Source: Comamonadaceae bacterium
GTDB lineage: Bacteria > Pseudomonadota > Gammaproteobacteria > Burkholderiales > Burkholderiaceae_C
Assembly: GCA_004144865.1 (NCBI GenBank)
Contig: SEAY01000004.1
Location: 1-64,000 of the forward strand
DNA length: 64,000 nucleotides
Reading direction: 5' to 3'
Part shown: piece after piece, positions 9,090 to 17,126 of the stretch
How the letters are laid out: each line of letters starts with the position of its first letter
How positions within the stretch are numbered: position 1 is the stretch's first letter
Notes under the pieces: model-generated
Told to the model about the DNA's origin: nothing
What the model saw: only the letters and a program-made list of their open reading frames with translations
The model's database searches: none
Made by a program: the position numbers and the translations under genes

Positions 9090-10135
9090 TTCAGCCCCAG
9101 CACCGGTGCGACGGTGGCTTTCCATTGCCTCGAGCAGTCGGCGTTGGACTTGTCGCACACCTCGGACCAGGCCGGCAGCGACACCTTGCTCACTGCGCTG
9201 CGGATCAGTTCGCCGTCGGCGGGCGAGACGGGCACGTTCACCAGCTTGAACTTCTTGCCGGTGGTACAGGGGTCCTTGCCGGCGTTGCAGTTCAGGGCGT
9301 CCTGGAACAGCTGCTCGGAGTAGGTCCAGATGTCGCTGGTCAGGCCCTCGAAGGCGGTCTTCAGCTTGGCCTGCTGGTCGGGCTTGAGCTGGTTCCAGGC
9401 CTTCAGCGAGATCGCATAGCCGTTCAGCGCCATCTGGAAGCCCAGGGGCAGCTGGTGTGTCGTCACCTCCGGCCAGCCGGCGGAGTTGGCGGAGCTGGGG
9501 CCGGTGATCGCGCAATCGACCACGCCCAGCGACAGCGACTGGTGGGTGTCGGCGAAGGACACGGGCACCGGCGTGCCGCCCACCATCTCGATGAACTTGG
9601 CCAGGTTCTGGTCGTACACGCGGACCTTCATGCCCTTCACGTCGGCCAGCTGCGTGATCGGCTTCTTGCAGAACAGGATCTGCGGGCCGAACGGCCATAC
9701 GCCCAGCAGCTTGACGTTGAACTGCTTCTGCAGGCGGGCGTCGATGGTGTCGAAGTAGGCCGCGGCCACCTTGCGCCCGGTGGCGTAGTCGGGCGAGGCG
9801 CCGACCAGGTCGAGGCCCAGCAGCGTGGGCTCGTCGCGCGAATTCTGCGACACGCGCAGCGACACGATGTCGAACAGGCCGGCCTTCATCACGCGCAGCT
9901 GCTCGGTGTCCTTCAGCCCCAGCGTGTCGATCGGCTTGTAGTCGACGTCCGCCGCGATGCCCGTGCGCTGGGCGAAATTCTCGAAGAAGGGCTGTTCCTT
10001 GTTCTTCTGGATCAGGCCCGTGGCCAGCGGCTGGCCGATGGCCTTGAACTTGATGCGCTCCTGCGCGGCAGCGGGCAGCGCCAGGGCGGCGGCGACCGCG
10101 AGGGCGGCCAGGGATCGGAGGGAGAGGGCGGACAT
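9086..10135 (-). CDS. dctP: TRAP transporter substrate-binding protein DctP (system 1)
   Basis: 349 residues with a clear signal peptide (MSALSLRSLAALAVAAALALPAAAQ). The DctP fold follows, with the family region ITQLADVKGMKVRVYDQ whose second Arg normally contacts the substrate carboxylate. Two pairs of Cys near the C-terminus (CNAGKDPC and CDKSNADC) could form disulphides. The protein captures the substrate in the periplasm for the permease pair encoded downstream with 4-nt overlaps. It has diverged strongly from the second DctP in this operon, so the two systems probably bind different compounds. Confidence 0.92.
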   Translation of the reverse strand: MSALSLRSLAALAVAAALALPAAAQERIKFKAIGQPLATGLIQKNKEQPFFENFAQRTGIAADVDYKPIDTLGLKDTEQLRVMKAGLFDIVSLRVSQNSRDEPTLLGLDLVGASPDYATGRKVAAAYFDTIDARLQKQFNVKLLGVWPFGPQILFCKKPITQLADVKGMKVRVYDQNLAKFIEMVGGTPVPVSFADTHQSLSLGVVDCAITGPSSANSAGWPEVTTHQLPLGFQMALNGYAISLKAWNQLKPDQQAKLKTAFEGLTSDIWTYSEQLFQDALNCNAGKDPCTTGKKFKLVNVPVSPADGELIRSAVSKVSLPAWSEVCDKSNADCSRQWKATVAPVLGLK

Positions 10136-10162
10136 GGGACTCCTCGGGAGTGGCGGAAGGGA

Positions 10163-11443
10163 TCAGTAACCCAGCGCGCGCGGCAACGCGGTCACCAGGG
10201 GCGGGAACAGCATGCAGGCCGCCAGCACCGCGTACATCAGCGCGATGAAGGGCCAGACGTTGGCGACCAGCTCGCGCATGCGCACGCCGGTGATGCCGCA
10301 GACGACGAACAGCACGACCCCCACCGGCGGGGTCAGCATGCCGATCACCAGGTTGAGCACGAAGAGGAAGCCGAAGTGCAGCGGGTCCAGCCCGAACTGC
10401 AGGGCGATGGGGTGCAGCAGCGGCACCAGCATGATGTAGGCGGCGTTCGACTCGAGGAACATGCCCACCACGAACAGCAGCACGGACACCAGCAACAGGT
10501 AAACCAGCCCGCTGTCGGTGAAGCCGGTGAGCAGCGCCGTGAGCTTCTGCGGCAGCAGGTCCACCGTCATCAGGTAGGTGATGACGGAGGCGAAGGCGAT
10601 CAGCGCGCCCACCATGGCGGTGGTGATCGCCGCCCGCACCACGATGCCGGGCAGGTCCGAAGGCTTGAGCGTGCGGGTGACGAAGAAGCCGAGCAAGGCG
10701 GCGTAGACCACCGCGATCGCGGATCCCTCGGTGGCGGTGAAGGCGCCGCCCACGATGCCGCCGATCACCAGCACCGGCATGGCCAGCACGATGGCGGAGC
10801 GGCGCAGCTCCGCGAGTACCACGCGCAGGCGGAAAGGCTCGCCCGTGACGGCCCAGCCGCGGCGAGTGGCGATCCACGAGCACAGGGCCATGAAGCCCAC
10901 GGTGATGATGAGGCCGGGCACGACGCCCGCCATGAACATGCCGCCCACCGACACCGAGGAGCCCGCCATGAAGGCGTAGACGATCATCGCGCCGCTCGGC
11001 GGGATGATGGGGCCGAGGTTGGCGGCGGCGGCCACGATCGCGGTGGCGAAGCCTTTGTCGTACACCTTGGCCAGCGAGGGCACCAGCGTGGCGGACAGCG
11101 CGCTCGCGTCGGACACCGCCGCGCCCGACACCGTCGCGAGACCGGCGCCGGACAGCATGGTGACTTGGGCGAGGCCACCGCGCACCCGCCCGACGATGGC
11201 GTTGGCCAGCGTGATCAGCCGCTCCACGATGCCCGCCTTGATCATCAGCTCGCCGGCGAGCATGAAGAAGGGAATGGACATCAGCGGGAAGGAGTTGACC
11301 GCGTGCATCATGCGCTGAGGCACCATGGTCAGGTCGACGCCGGTGGCCAGCAGCGCGAGCAGCGCGGCCACGCCCATGGCGAAGGCGATCGGCAGGCCCA
11401 GCAGCGACAGGCCCATGAAGCCGGCGATCACGGCCCCGCTCAT
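10163..11443 (-). CDS. dctM: TRAP transporter large permease (system 2)
   Basis: 426 residues from the ATG at 11443, which overlaps the small-permease stop. It begins MSGAVIAGFMGLSLLGLPIAFAMG and carries the DctM motifs FFMLAGELMIKAGI and NLVIGMLTPPVGVVLFV. It forms the membrane channel of a second complete TRAP set in the same leftward operon. The system 1 binding-protein gene starts 27 bp downstream of its stop. The ORF-track start at 11596 is a read-back into dctQ. Confidence 0.93.
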   Translation of the reverse strand: MSGAVIAGFMGLSLLGLPIAFAMGVAALLALLATGVDLTMVPQRMMHAVNSFPLMSIPFFMLAGELMIKAGIVERLITLANAIVGRVRGGLAQVTMLSGAGLATVSGAAVSDASALSATLVPSLAKVYDKGFATAIVAAAANLGPIIPPSGAMIVYAFMAGSSVSVGGMFMAGVVPGLIITVGFMALCSWIATRRGWAVTGEPFRLRVVLAELRRSAIVLAMPVLVIGGIVGGAFTATEGSAIAVVYAALLGFFVTRTLKPSDLPGIVVRAAITTAMVGALIAFASVITYLMTVDLLPQKLTALLTGFTDSGLVYLLLVSVLLFVVGMFLESNAAYIMLVPLLHPIALQFGLDPLHFGFLFVLNLVIGMLTPPVGVVLFVVCGITGVRMRELVANVWPFIALMYAVLAACMLFPPLVTALPRALGY

Positions 11444-11985
11444 TCCGCACCTCCCGCGCGCTTGACGGGCGGCCCGGCGACGACGACGTGCAGCAGGTGG
11501 AAGGCGCTGAACAGCGCGCCCACGGCGACCGGCACGATGAACCAGGCGACGCTGATGTCCACGGTGGACATCAGTTCGTCCCATTGCTCCAGGCACGTTC
11601 GGATGGCGGCCCAGCAGATCGCGCCCATCATCGCCGCGCCAAGGGCGGCGCCCGCGCGGCGCAGCAGCGACTGGCCGGTGGCCGGCAGCTTGTCCACCAG
11701 CAGGTCGATGCCGATGTGGGCCCCGTCGCGTACGCCCAGCGGAATGGCCAGGAAGATCGACCAGACGAAGGCGAGGCGGCCCACTTCGTCGGCCCAGTCG
11801 ATGGAGCGGTTGAAGCCGTAGCGCAGCGCGACCTGTGCCGAGACCACGGCCACCATCGTGGCGACGGCCGCCACCAGCACGGCGGTGAGGGCGCGGTCGG
11901 CGACGCGCAGCAGGCGCAGCGGCCAGGCGGTGGGCGCGCTCACGGCCGGCAGGGGCAGGGCATGTTCCACGGCTTCGGTCTCCAT
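11440..11985 (-). CDS. dctQ: TRAP transporter small permease (system 2)
   Basis: 181 residues with four predicted membrane segments (VLVAAVATMVAVVSAQVALRY, LAFVWSIFLAIPLGV, GAALGAAMMGAICWAAI, VAWFIVPVAVGALFSAFHLL). The DctQ signature SIDWADEVGRLAFVWSIFL is clear. It starts 4 bp after the system 2 binding-protein stop and overlaps the large-permease start by 4 nt. Confidence 0.92.
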   Translation of the reverse strand: METEAVEHALPLPAVSAPTAWPLRLLRVADRALTAVLVAAVATMVAVVSAQVALRYGFNRSIDWADEVGRLAFVWSIFLAIPLGVRDGAHIGIDLLVDKLPATGQSLLRRAGAALGAAMMGAICWAAIRTCLEQWDELMSTVDISVAWFIVPVAVGALFSAFHLLHVVVAGPPVKRAGGAE

Positions 11986-11989
11986 GGCT

Positions 11990-12982
11990 TCAGTGCTTGG
12001 CGGCCTCGCCCAGCACCTGGTTCACCAGCTCGGCGCCGGCGCGCTTCTTCACGTCCTCGATGACGGGCAGCGAAGCCTTGCGCATTTCCTCGCGGGCGGC
12101 CGGGGTGACTTCCGTGAAGGTCATCTTCGCCTTCAGTTCGGCGAACTTCGCGGCATCCTGCTCCGCCGCCAGCTTGCGCTGGTAGGTGATGGTGGCGGTC
12201 ATCGCCTCGCGCACCGCCTTCTGGTGCTCGGGCTTCATCTGCTCGAAGGCCTTCTTGCTGGCGACGACGGCGATGAAATCGAAGAAGTGACCCGTGTTGG
12301 ACAGGTGCTTCTGCACTTCGCCGAAGCGGCTGGCGGAGATCACCGTGTAGGGGTTCTCCTGGCCGTCCACCACGCGTTGCTCGAGCGCGGAGTACAGCTC
12401 CTTCACGTCCATAGCCACCGGGTTGGCGCCCAGCGCGCGGAAGGTGTTGAGGTGGGTCTCGTTCGGCTGCAGCCGCACCTTCAGGCCCTTGAGGTCCGCC
12501 ATCGTGCGGATCGGCCCCTTGCTGTTGGTGACGTGGCGCATGCCCAGCTCCATCCAGCCCAGCGAGACGAAGCCCTTGGCCTGCAGCTTCCTGTCGATCG
12601 CGTCGCCCACGGGGCCGTCGATCACGCGAAAGGCCGACTCGCGGTTGGCGAACACGAACGGCAGGCTCACGGCTTCCAGCTCGGGCGCGATGCGCGAGAG
12701 GAACGCCGCGCCGACCCAGGTGAGGGCCAGCGTGCCGGAGCGCACCGCATCGACGTTCTCCTTCGCGCCGCCCAGCTGCATGGCGGGGAACACGTCCACC
12801 TGCAGCTGGTTGTTGGTGAGGCGGGCGACTTCCTTGCGGAACACCTGCTCCACGGCGACGCTGGAAGGATGCTCGGTGGCGAAGTTGCCGGCGATCTGCA
12901 GCTTCTGCTGCGCGGCGGCGGGCAAGGCGCAGCCGGCAGCGAGCAGGGCGGCGATGGCGACGCGGGCGAGGGAGGGCTTCAT
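11990..12982 (-). CDS. dctP: TRAP transporter substrate-binding protein DctP (system 2)
   Basis: 330 residues with a signal peptide (MKPSLARVAIAALLAAGCALPAAAQ) and a canonical DctP domain: ADLKGLKVRLQPNETHLNTF, then VDGQENPYTVI. The Arg in KVRLQPN corresponds to the substrate carboxylate-binding Arg of the family. It lies 16 bp downstream of the racemase-like gene and is the first transporter gene of the operon, so it is the likely partner of the dihydropyrimidinase/racemase pair. Confidence 0.93.
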   Translation of the reverse strand: MKPSLARVAIAALLAAGCALPAAAQQKLQIAGNFATEHPSSVAVEQVFRKEVARLTNNQLQVDVFPAMQLGGAKENVDAVRSGTLALTWVGAAFLSRIAPELEAVSLPFVFANRESAFRVIDGPVGDAIDRKLQAKGFVSLGWMELGMRHVTNSKGPIRTMADLKGLKVRLQPNETHLNTFRALGANPVAMDVKELYSALEQRVVDGQENPYTVISASRFGEVQKHLSNTGHFFDFIAVVASKKAFEQMKPEHQKAVREAMTATITYQRKLAAEQDAAKFAELKAKMTFTEVTPAAREEMRKASLPVIEDVKKRAGAELVNQVLGEAAKH

Positions 12983-12998
12983 GGGCGTTCCTGTGGTT

Positions 12999-13745
12999 TC
13001 AGCGAGGGGAATCGAGCAGCCGCGCGATCGCGTCGGGCAGGCCGCGGTGGGGTTTGGCGGGCGGCATGGCGAAGCTGCCGCGCCGGGCGCGGCCCGGCTT
13101 CAAGGCGGCCAGGGTTTCGGCGTGGCGCACGGCGCTGGAGACGCCGTCGACCACCGGCACCGGCAGCTGGCCCTGCAGCGAGCGCGCGAGGCCGGCGAGC
13201 GGCGCGCCCGCCAGGATGATCACTTCGGCGCCGTCCTCGGCGACCGCGCGTTCGGCCAGCGCCTTCAGGGCCTGCGCGTGTTCTTCCTGCACGCCGCCTA
13301 TGCTGGAGAGCGGGCGGTCCAGCGCGCGGATGCTGGCGAGGCGGCTGCCGAAGCCGTAGCTTTCGACCACCTCGCGGTACCAGGCCTGGATGCGCTGCGA
13401 GATCGCGATGATGGAAATGCGGTGGCCCAGCAGGTGCGCGCTGGCGAGCGCCGCCTGCGTCATACCGGTCACGGGCACGGGCATCACTTCGCGCAGCGCG
13501 GCGAGGCCCGGGTCGCCGAAGGCGGCCACCACGATGGCGTCGGCGCGCGCGCAGTGCTCCGCCGCAAGCTGCGCCGCTGCGTACGCACCCAGCATCGCCT
13601 CGAAACGCGTCTCTATGTAGGCGACGCCGAGGGGCGCCGTCAGCACTTCGATCTCGGTGCCGGGCGAAGCGCTGCGCCGTGCCTCGGCGGCTATCAGGTC
13701 CGACACGCTGTCGGAGATGTTGGGGTTGATCAGCAGCACGCGCAT
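12999..13745 (-). CDS. Asp/Glu/hydantoin racemase-family protein
   Basis: 248 residues from the ATG at 13745, with AAGGGA upstream. The N-terminus MRVLLINPNISDSVSDLI and the DAIVVAAFGDPGL segment place it in the hydantoin/Asp-Glu racemase family. Known members use two Cys (in contexts like ACF-DPG and GCAGM); here the first site reads AAFGDPG and the second LAGAPLAG, so both catalytic thiols seem to be missing. It may be a non-racemising member or use another mechanism. Its place between the dihydropyrimidinase and a TRAP system fits a hydantoin-type pathway. The ORF-track start at 13967 is a shadow. Confidence 0.82.
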   Translation of the reverse strand: MRVLLINPNISDSVSDLIAAEARRSASPGTEIEVLTAPLGVAYIETRFEAMLGAYAAAQLAAEHCARADAIVVAAFGDPGLAALREVMPVPVTGMTQAALASAHLLGHRISIIAISQRIQAWYREVVESYGFGSRLASIRALDRPLSSIGGVQEEHAQALKALAERAVAEDGAEVIILAGAPLAGLARSLQGQLPVPVVDGVSSAVRHAETLAALKPGRARRGSFAMPPAKPHRGLPDAIARLLDSPR

Positions 13746-13756
13746 CGTCGTTCCCT

Positions 13757-15178
13757 TCAGGTGCGCCGGGGCAGCAGGGAGGGCGTGCCGCAGGGCAGGA
13801 ACTTGCCCCGGCCGGCCTGGCCGGTGAACTTCTGACCGTCCCACACCACCTCGCCGCGCGAGAGCGTGAGGCCGGGCCAGGCAGCGAGCTTCATGCCCTG
13901 GTAGGGCGTGTAGTCCACCGCGTGGTGCAGCTTTGCGTTGTCCAGCGTCGTCTCCCGCTCGTCCCACACCACCAGGTCGGCGTCGCTGCCCACCGCGATC
14001 GTGCCCTTGCGCGGGTGCAGGCCGTAGGCCTTCGCAGGGTTGGTGGCGGTGAGCTCGACGAACTTCTGCAGCGTGATGCGGCCGCCGAGCACGCCTTCGG
14101 AATACAGCAGCGGCAGCCGCGTCTCCAGCCCGGGGATGCCGTTGGGGATGTGGCGGAAGGCAACTTCCTGGCCGCCGATCTTCTTGCCCTGCGGATCCTC
14201 GTAGCGGAAGGGCGCATGGTCGGAGGAGAACACGGTGAACAGGCCGTCACCCAGGCCGTCCCAGATGATTTCCTGGTTGGCCTTGTCGCGCGGCGGCGGG
14301 CTGCAGATGCAGCGCGCGCCCAGGTAGCTGTCGTCGATGCCGAGGTCCTCGGCGGTAAGGAACAGGTACTGTGGGCAGGTTTCGGCGAACACGTTCAGTC
14401 CGTGGGCGCGCGCCCAGCGAATTTGCTCGATCGCCTCGCGGCCCGACACGTGCACGATGAGGATCGGCACGTCCACCAGCTCGGACAGCGCGATGGCGCG
14501 ATGGGTCGCCTCGCGCTCCACGAGCATGGGCCGCGCGTGCGCATGCCAGCGCGGCGCCGTGCGTCCGGCCGCCTCCAGGCGCTTGGTGAGCCACTCGATG
14601 CAGTCGGCGTTCTCGGCGTGGACCATGGCCAGCGCGCCGTGGGTGCGGGCGACGTCCAGCACGTCCAGGATCTGCGCGTCATCGAGCTTCAGGTCGTCGT
14701 AGGTCATGTAGACCTTGAACGACGTGTAGCCCTGGGCGATCAGCGCGGGCAGCTCTTTCGTGAGCACTGCGGGCGTGGGATCGCTCACGATCAGGTGGAA
14801 GGCGTAGTCGATGCACGCCTTGCCCTCGGCGCGCCCGTGGTAGTCCACCACGGCGGCTTCGAGCGACTGGCCCTTCATCTGCGCCGCGAACGGGATGATC
14901 GTGGTGGTGCCGCCGCACGCCGCCGAGCGGCTGCCGGTGAGGAAATCGTCGGCCATCTTCGCCGGGCCTTCCATCGGCTGGTCGAGGTGGCAGTGCGCGT
15001 CCACGCCGCCCGGGGTGACGGTGCGGCCGGCGGCGTCGATCTCGCGCGCTCCGGCCGGCAGGCCTTCTCCCAGCAGTGCGATGCGCCCGGCACGGATGCC
15101 GATGTCGCAGGAGAACGTGTCGCTGGCCGTCGCCACGCGGGCGTTGCGGATCACCAGGTCGAGCGCGGTGTCAGCCAT
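13757..15178 (-). CDS. hydA: dihydropyrimidinase / hydantoinase
   Basis: 473 residues from the ATG at 15178, which has a GGAGG ribosome site 5 nt upstream. It is a cyclic amidohydrolase: metal motif DAHCHLD, carboxylated-Lys context SFKVYMTY, His ligands in MVHAENAD and ILIVHVSG, and the catalytic Asp in FSSDHAPF. It opens hydantoin or dihydropyrimidine rings to N-carbamoyl amino acids in the cytoplasm. It is the first gene of the long leftward operon, so the promoter lies in the 317-bp gap shared with the divergent decarboxylase-like gene. No dedicated carbamoylase is visible; the amidase farther down may fill that step. Confidence 0.93.
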   Translation of the reverse strand: MADTALDLVIRNARVATASDTFSCDIGIRAGRIALLGEGLPAGAREIDAAGRTVTPGGVDAHCHLDQPMEGPAKMADDFLTGSRSAACGGTTTIIPFAAQMKGQSLEAAVVDYHGRAEGKACIDYAFHLIVSDPTPAVLTKELPALIAQGYTSFKVYMTYDDLKLDDAQILDVLDVARTHGALAMVHAENADCIEWLTKRLEAAGRTAPRWHAHARPMLVEREATHRAIALSELVDVPILIVHVSGREAIEQIRWARAHGLNVFAETCPQYLFLTAEDLGIDDSYLGARCICSPPPRDKANQEIIWDGLGDGLFTVFSSDHAPFRYEDPQGKKIGGQEVAFRHIPNGIPGLETRLPLLYSEGVLGGRITLQKFVELTATNPAKAYGLHPRKGTIAVGSDADLVVWDERETTLDNAKLHHAVDYTPYQGMKLAAWPGLTLSRGEVVWDGQKFTGQAGRGKFLPCGTPSLLPRRT

Positions 15179-15231
15179 GCGCGCCTCCGGTGGGCACCGC
15201 GATGGTGCGGACTTCACCCCGTTGGAGTGCA

Positions 15232-15248
15232 GACAACATTGTCGACAA
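15232..15248. promoter_or_regulatory. operator-like overlapping palindromes upstream of hydA
   Basis: Two overlapping inverted repeats, GACAA-CA-TTGTC (15232-15243) and the perfect TTGTCGACAA (15239-15248), lie about 55-70 bp upstream of the dihydropyrimidinase start. The yGT...ACr pattern fits operators of FadR-type GntR regulators, and a GntR gene lies about 1 kb away. A second copy of the core is at 15407. The rest of the 15179-15496 gap shows no gene. Confidence 0.5.
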
Positions 15249-15404
15249 CTTCATGCGGGTGCGGCGGAAAACGAGGAGCAGGTCGTTCATGGGATTCAAG
15301 GGAGCAAGTGCAACTTCCGGGCCACCCCGAGGGCGGGGCGTGGCGGGTATGCCGGCGTGGCAACTATGGTGGACGACGGCGGCGGCAGCTTCGGTGTTTA
15401 CACC

Positions 15405-15417
15405 AATGTCGACAATT
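15405..15417. promoter_or_regulatory. second operator-like site (TGTCGACAA core) upstream of the decarboxylase-like gene
   Basis: AATGTCGACAATT shares the nine bases TGTCGACAA with the site at 15240 and is nearly palindromic. It lies about 80 bp before the GTG start of the rightward gene. One site per divergent promoter is the arrangement expected if the adjacent GntR protein controls both directions. Confidence 0.45.
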
Positions 15418-15496
15418 TGAAGCAAAATGCCGTCGTACCGGCGCTTGCCGCCATCCATACTGCAGGGCAGCCCGAAGGCTGCTGGAGACCGATCCC

Positions 15497-16222
15497 GTGA
15501 CCCGACCGTTGCGCCTCGGGGTGCTGACCCCCTCCTCCAATACCGCGCTGGAGCCTCTGACGGCCGCCATCGTGGGCGCCCTGCCCGGCGCGAGCGTGCA
15601 TTTCTCGCGCTTTCGCGTGACCGAGATCGCGCTCGATGCCGCGGCGCTGGGTCAGTTCGACGACGCGCCCATCCTCGCGGCCGCCGAGCTGCTGGCGGAC
15701 GCCAAGGTGGACGTGATCGGCTGGAGCGGCACGTCTTCCGGCTGGCTGGGGTTCGAGCGCGACCGCGCCCTCGTGCGCCGGATCCGCGAGCGCACGGGCA
15801 TCCCCGCCACGACGGCGGTGCTCGCCCTGAACGAACTGCTCGCGCTGCGCGGCATTCGTCGGCTCGCCCTCGTCACGCCCTATACCGCGGACGTGCAGGA
15901 GCGCATCGTGGAGAACTACCGGGCGCTCGGAATCGAGGTCGTCGCCGAGCGCCACCTGGGCATCCGCGTGAACCACGACTTCGCCGGCGTCGCGCCGGAA
16001 ACCCTGGCGGCGCTGATGCGCGAGGTGACGGCCGCCCGGCCCGAGGCCATCACCACCTTCTGCACCAACCTGCACGCCGCGCAGCTCGCGCCGGCCATCG
16101 AACGCGAGCTGGGGATTCCCTTGCTGGACACCGTGAGCACCACGGTGTGGGGCATGGTCCGCGCGGCCGGCGCCTCGCCCGCGGGCATAGTCGGCTGGGG
16201 GGAGCTGTTCCAATGGACCTGA
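15497..16222 (+). CDS. arylmalonate decarboxylase / maleate isomerase-like protein
   Basis: 241 residues from a GTG at 15497, with GGAG about 10 nt upstream; no in-frame ATG fits. LRLGVLTPSSNTALEP and the two-domain layout place it in the Asp/Glu racemase superfamily, maleate isomerase/AMDase branch. The second catalytic Cys is kept in TTFCTNLHAAQ. The first Cys position reads GWSGTSSGW, which resembles the Gly-Thr-Ser dioxyanion hole of arylmalonate decarboxylase rather than a maleate isomerase Cys. A decarboxylase-like reaction is therefore inferred. It overlaps the GntR gene downstream and diverges from the hydantoinase operon. Confidence 0.78.
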   Translation: MTRPLRLGVLTPSSNTALEPLTAAIVGALPGASVHFSRFRVTEIALDAAALGQFDDAPILAAAELLADAKVDVIGWSGTSSGWLGFERDRALVRRIRERTGIPATTAVLALNELLALRGIRRLALVTPYTADVQERIVENYRALGIEVVAERHLGIRVNHDFAGVAPETLAALMREVTAARPEAITTFCTNLHAAQLAPAIERELGIPLLDTVSTTVWGMVRAAGASPAGIVGWGELFQWT

Positions 16223-17001
16223 AGCCGCGCGGCGCGCGGACCGCCGATAGAATGCCCGCCGCCCTGTCCCCCCGCAACGCCAGCAAGCGACCCATGCCCG
16301 AAAGTCCGCGCAAGACGCCTGGCGGCCCCGCCGAGCGCGAGAAGTCCCTGGACGAGATCTACGAGCGGATCTACGTCGCCATCCTCGAGCACCGCCTGCA
16401 CCCCGGCACCAAGCTGGGCGAGGAGCGGTTGGCGGACATCTTCGGCGTGAGCCGCGCGCGCATCCGCGAGGTGCTGGCGCGCCTGGCCCACGAGCAGATC
16501 GTGGAGCTGTTCCCGCAGCGCGGTGCGTACGTGGCCAAGCCCACCATCGAGCAGGCGCGCGACACCTTCGAGGCCCGGCGGCTGATCGAGCCCGCCGTCC
16601 TGCGGCGGCTGGTGGACACGCTGACTCCCGAGAAGATCAACCGCCTGCGTTCGCACGTGGAGCTCGAGGCCGACGCCCGGCGCCGCGGCGACAAGCGGGC
16701 CATCATCCGGCTCTCGGGCGAGTTCCACACCCTGGTGGCGGAGCTGGCCGGCAACTCCGCGCTGGCGCGCAGCATGCGCGAACTGTGCATGCTGACCTGC
16801 CTGACCATCTTCCTGTACGACGCGCCCACGGCCAAGAGCTGCCGGGAGGACGAGCACCAGACGATCATCGACGCGGTGGCCCGCCGCGACCGCGCACGCG
16901 CCGAGAAGCTGATGCTGGACCACCTGGACCACATCGAGGGCAGCCTGCAACTCGACCAGAACAACGGCGAGGCGGACCTGGAGTCGATCTTCCGCGGTTG
17001 A
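16213..17001 (+). CDS. GntR family (FadR subfamily) transcriptional regulator
   Basis: Up to 262 residues. The N-terminal winged HTH (IYERIYVAILEHRLHPGTKLGEERLADIFGVSRARIREVL) is followed by an all-helical FCD ligand domain with a metal-type Asp/His pattern (GEFHTLVAEL, DEHQTIIDAV, LDHLDHIE). The ATG at 16213 has GGGGAG 8 nt upstream and overlaps the previous stop; ATGs at 16252 and 16294 are also possible and would remove a non-conserved tail. It probably senses an organic acid and binds the TGTCGACAA sites in the divergent promoter region. Confidence 0.9.
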   Translation: MDLKPRGARTADRMPAALSPRNASKRPMPESPRKTPGGPAEREKSLDEIYERIYVAILEHRLHPGTKLGEERLADIFGVSRARIREVLARLAHEQIVELFPQRGAYVAKPTIEQARDTFEARRLIEPAVLRRLVDTLTPEKINRLRSHVELEADARRRGDKRAIIRLSGEFHTLVAELAGNSALARSMRELCMLTCLTIFLYDAPTAKSCREDEHQTIIDAVARRDRARAEKLMLDHLDHIEGSLQLDQNNGEADLESIFRG

Positions 17002-17126
17002 CCGCCGTGAAGAAGTCACGTGGCCCCGGGCCGGTCATCGGGCCCGTTGCGCCATTTACGCTGCCTTTACCGCCGTGGCGCAGGCTGGCGCGTTGAGGGA
17101 TCATCCGATTCCGTGAGTTGCACGCC

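Noticed and set aside
8436-11450. 1004-residue minus ORF
   Set aside because: Only its last 217 codons are a gene (dctQ); the rest is a shadow of dctP and dctM in another frame.
17002-17126. GC-rich inverted segment (GGCCCCGGGCC) after the GntR gene considered as a terminator
   Set aside because: There is no T-run and the stem is imperfect, so it was not called.
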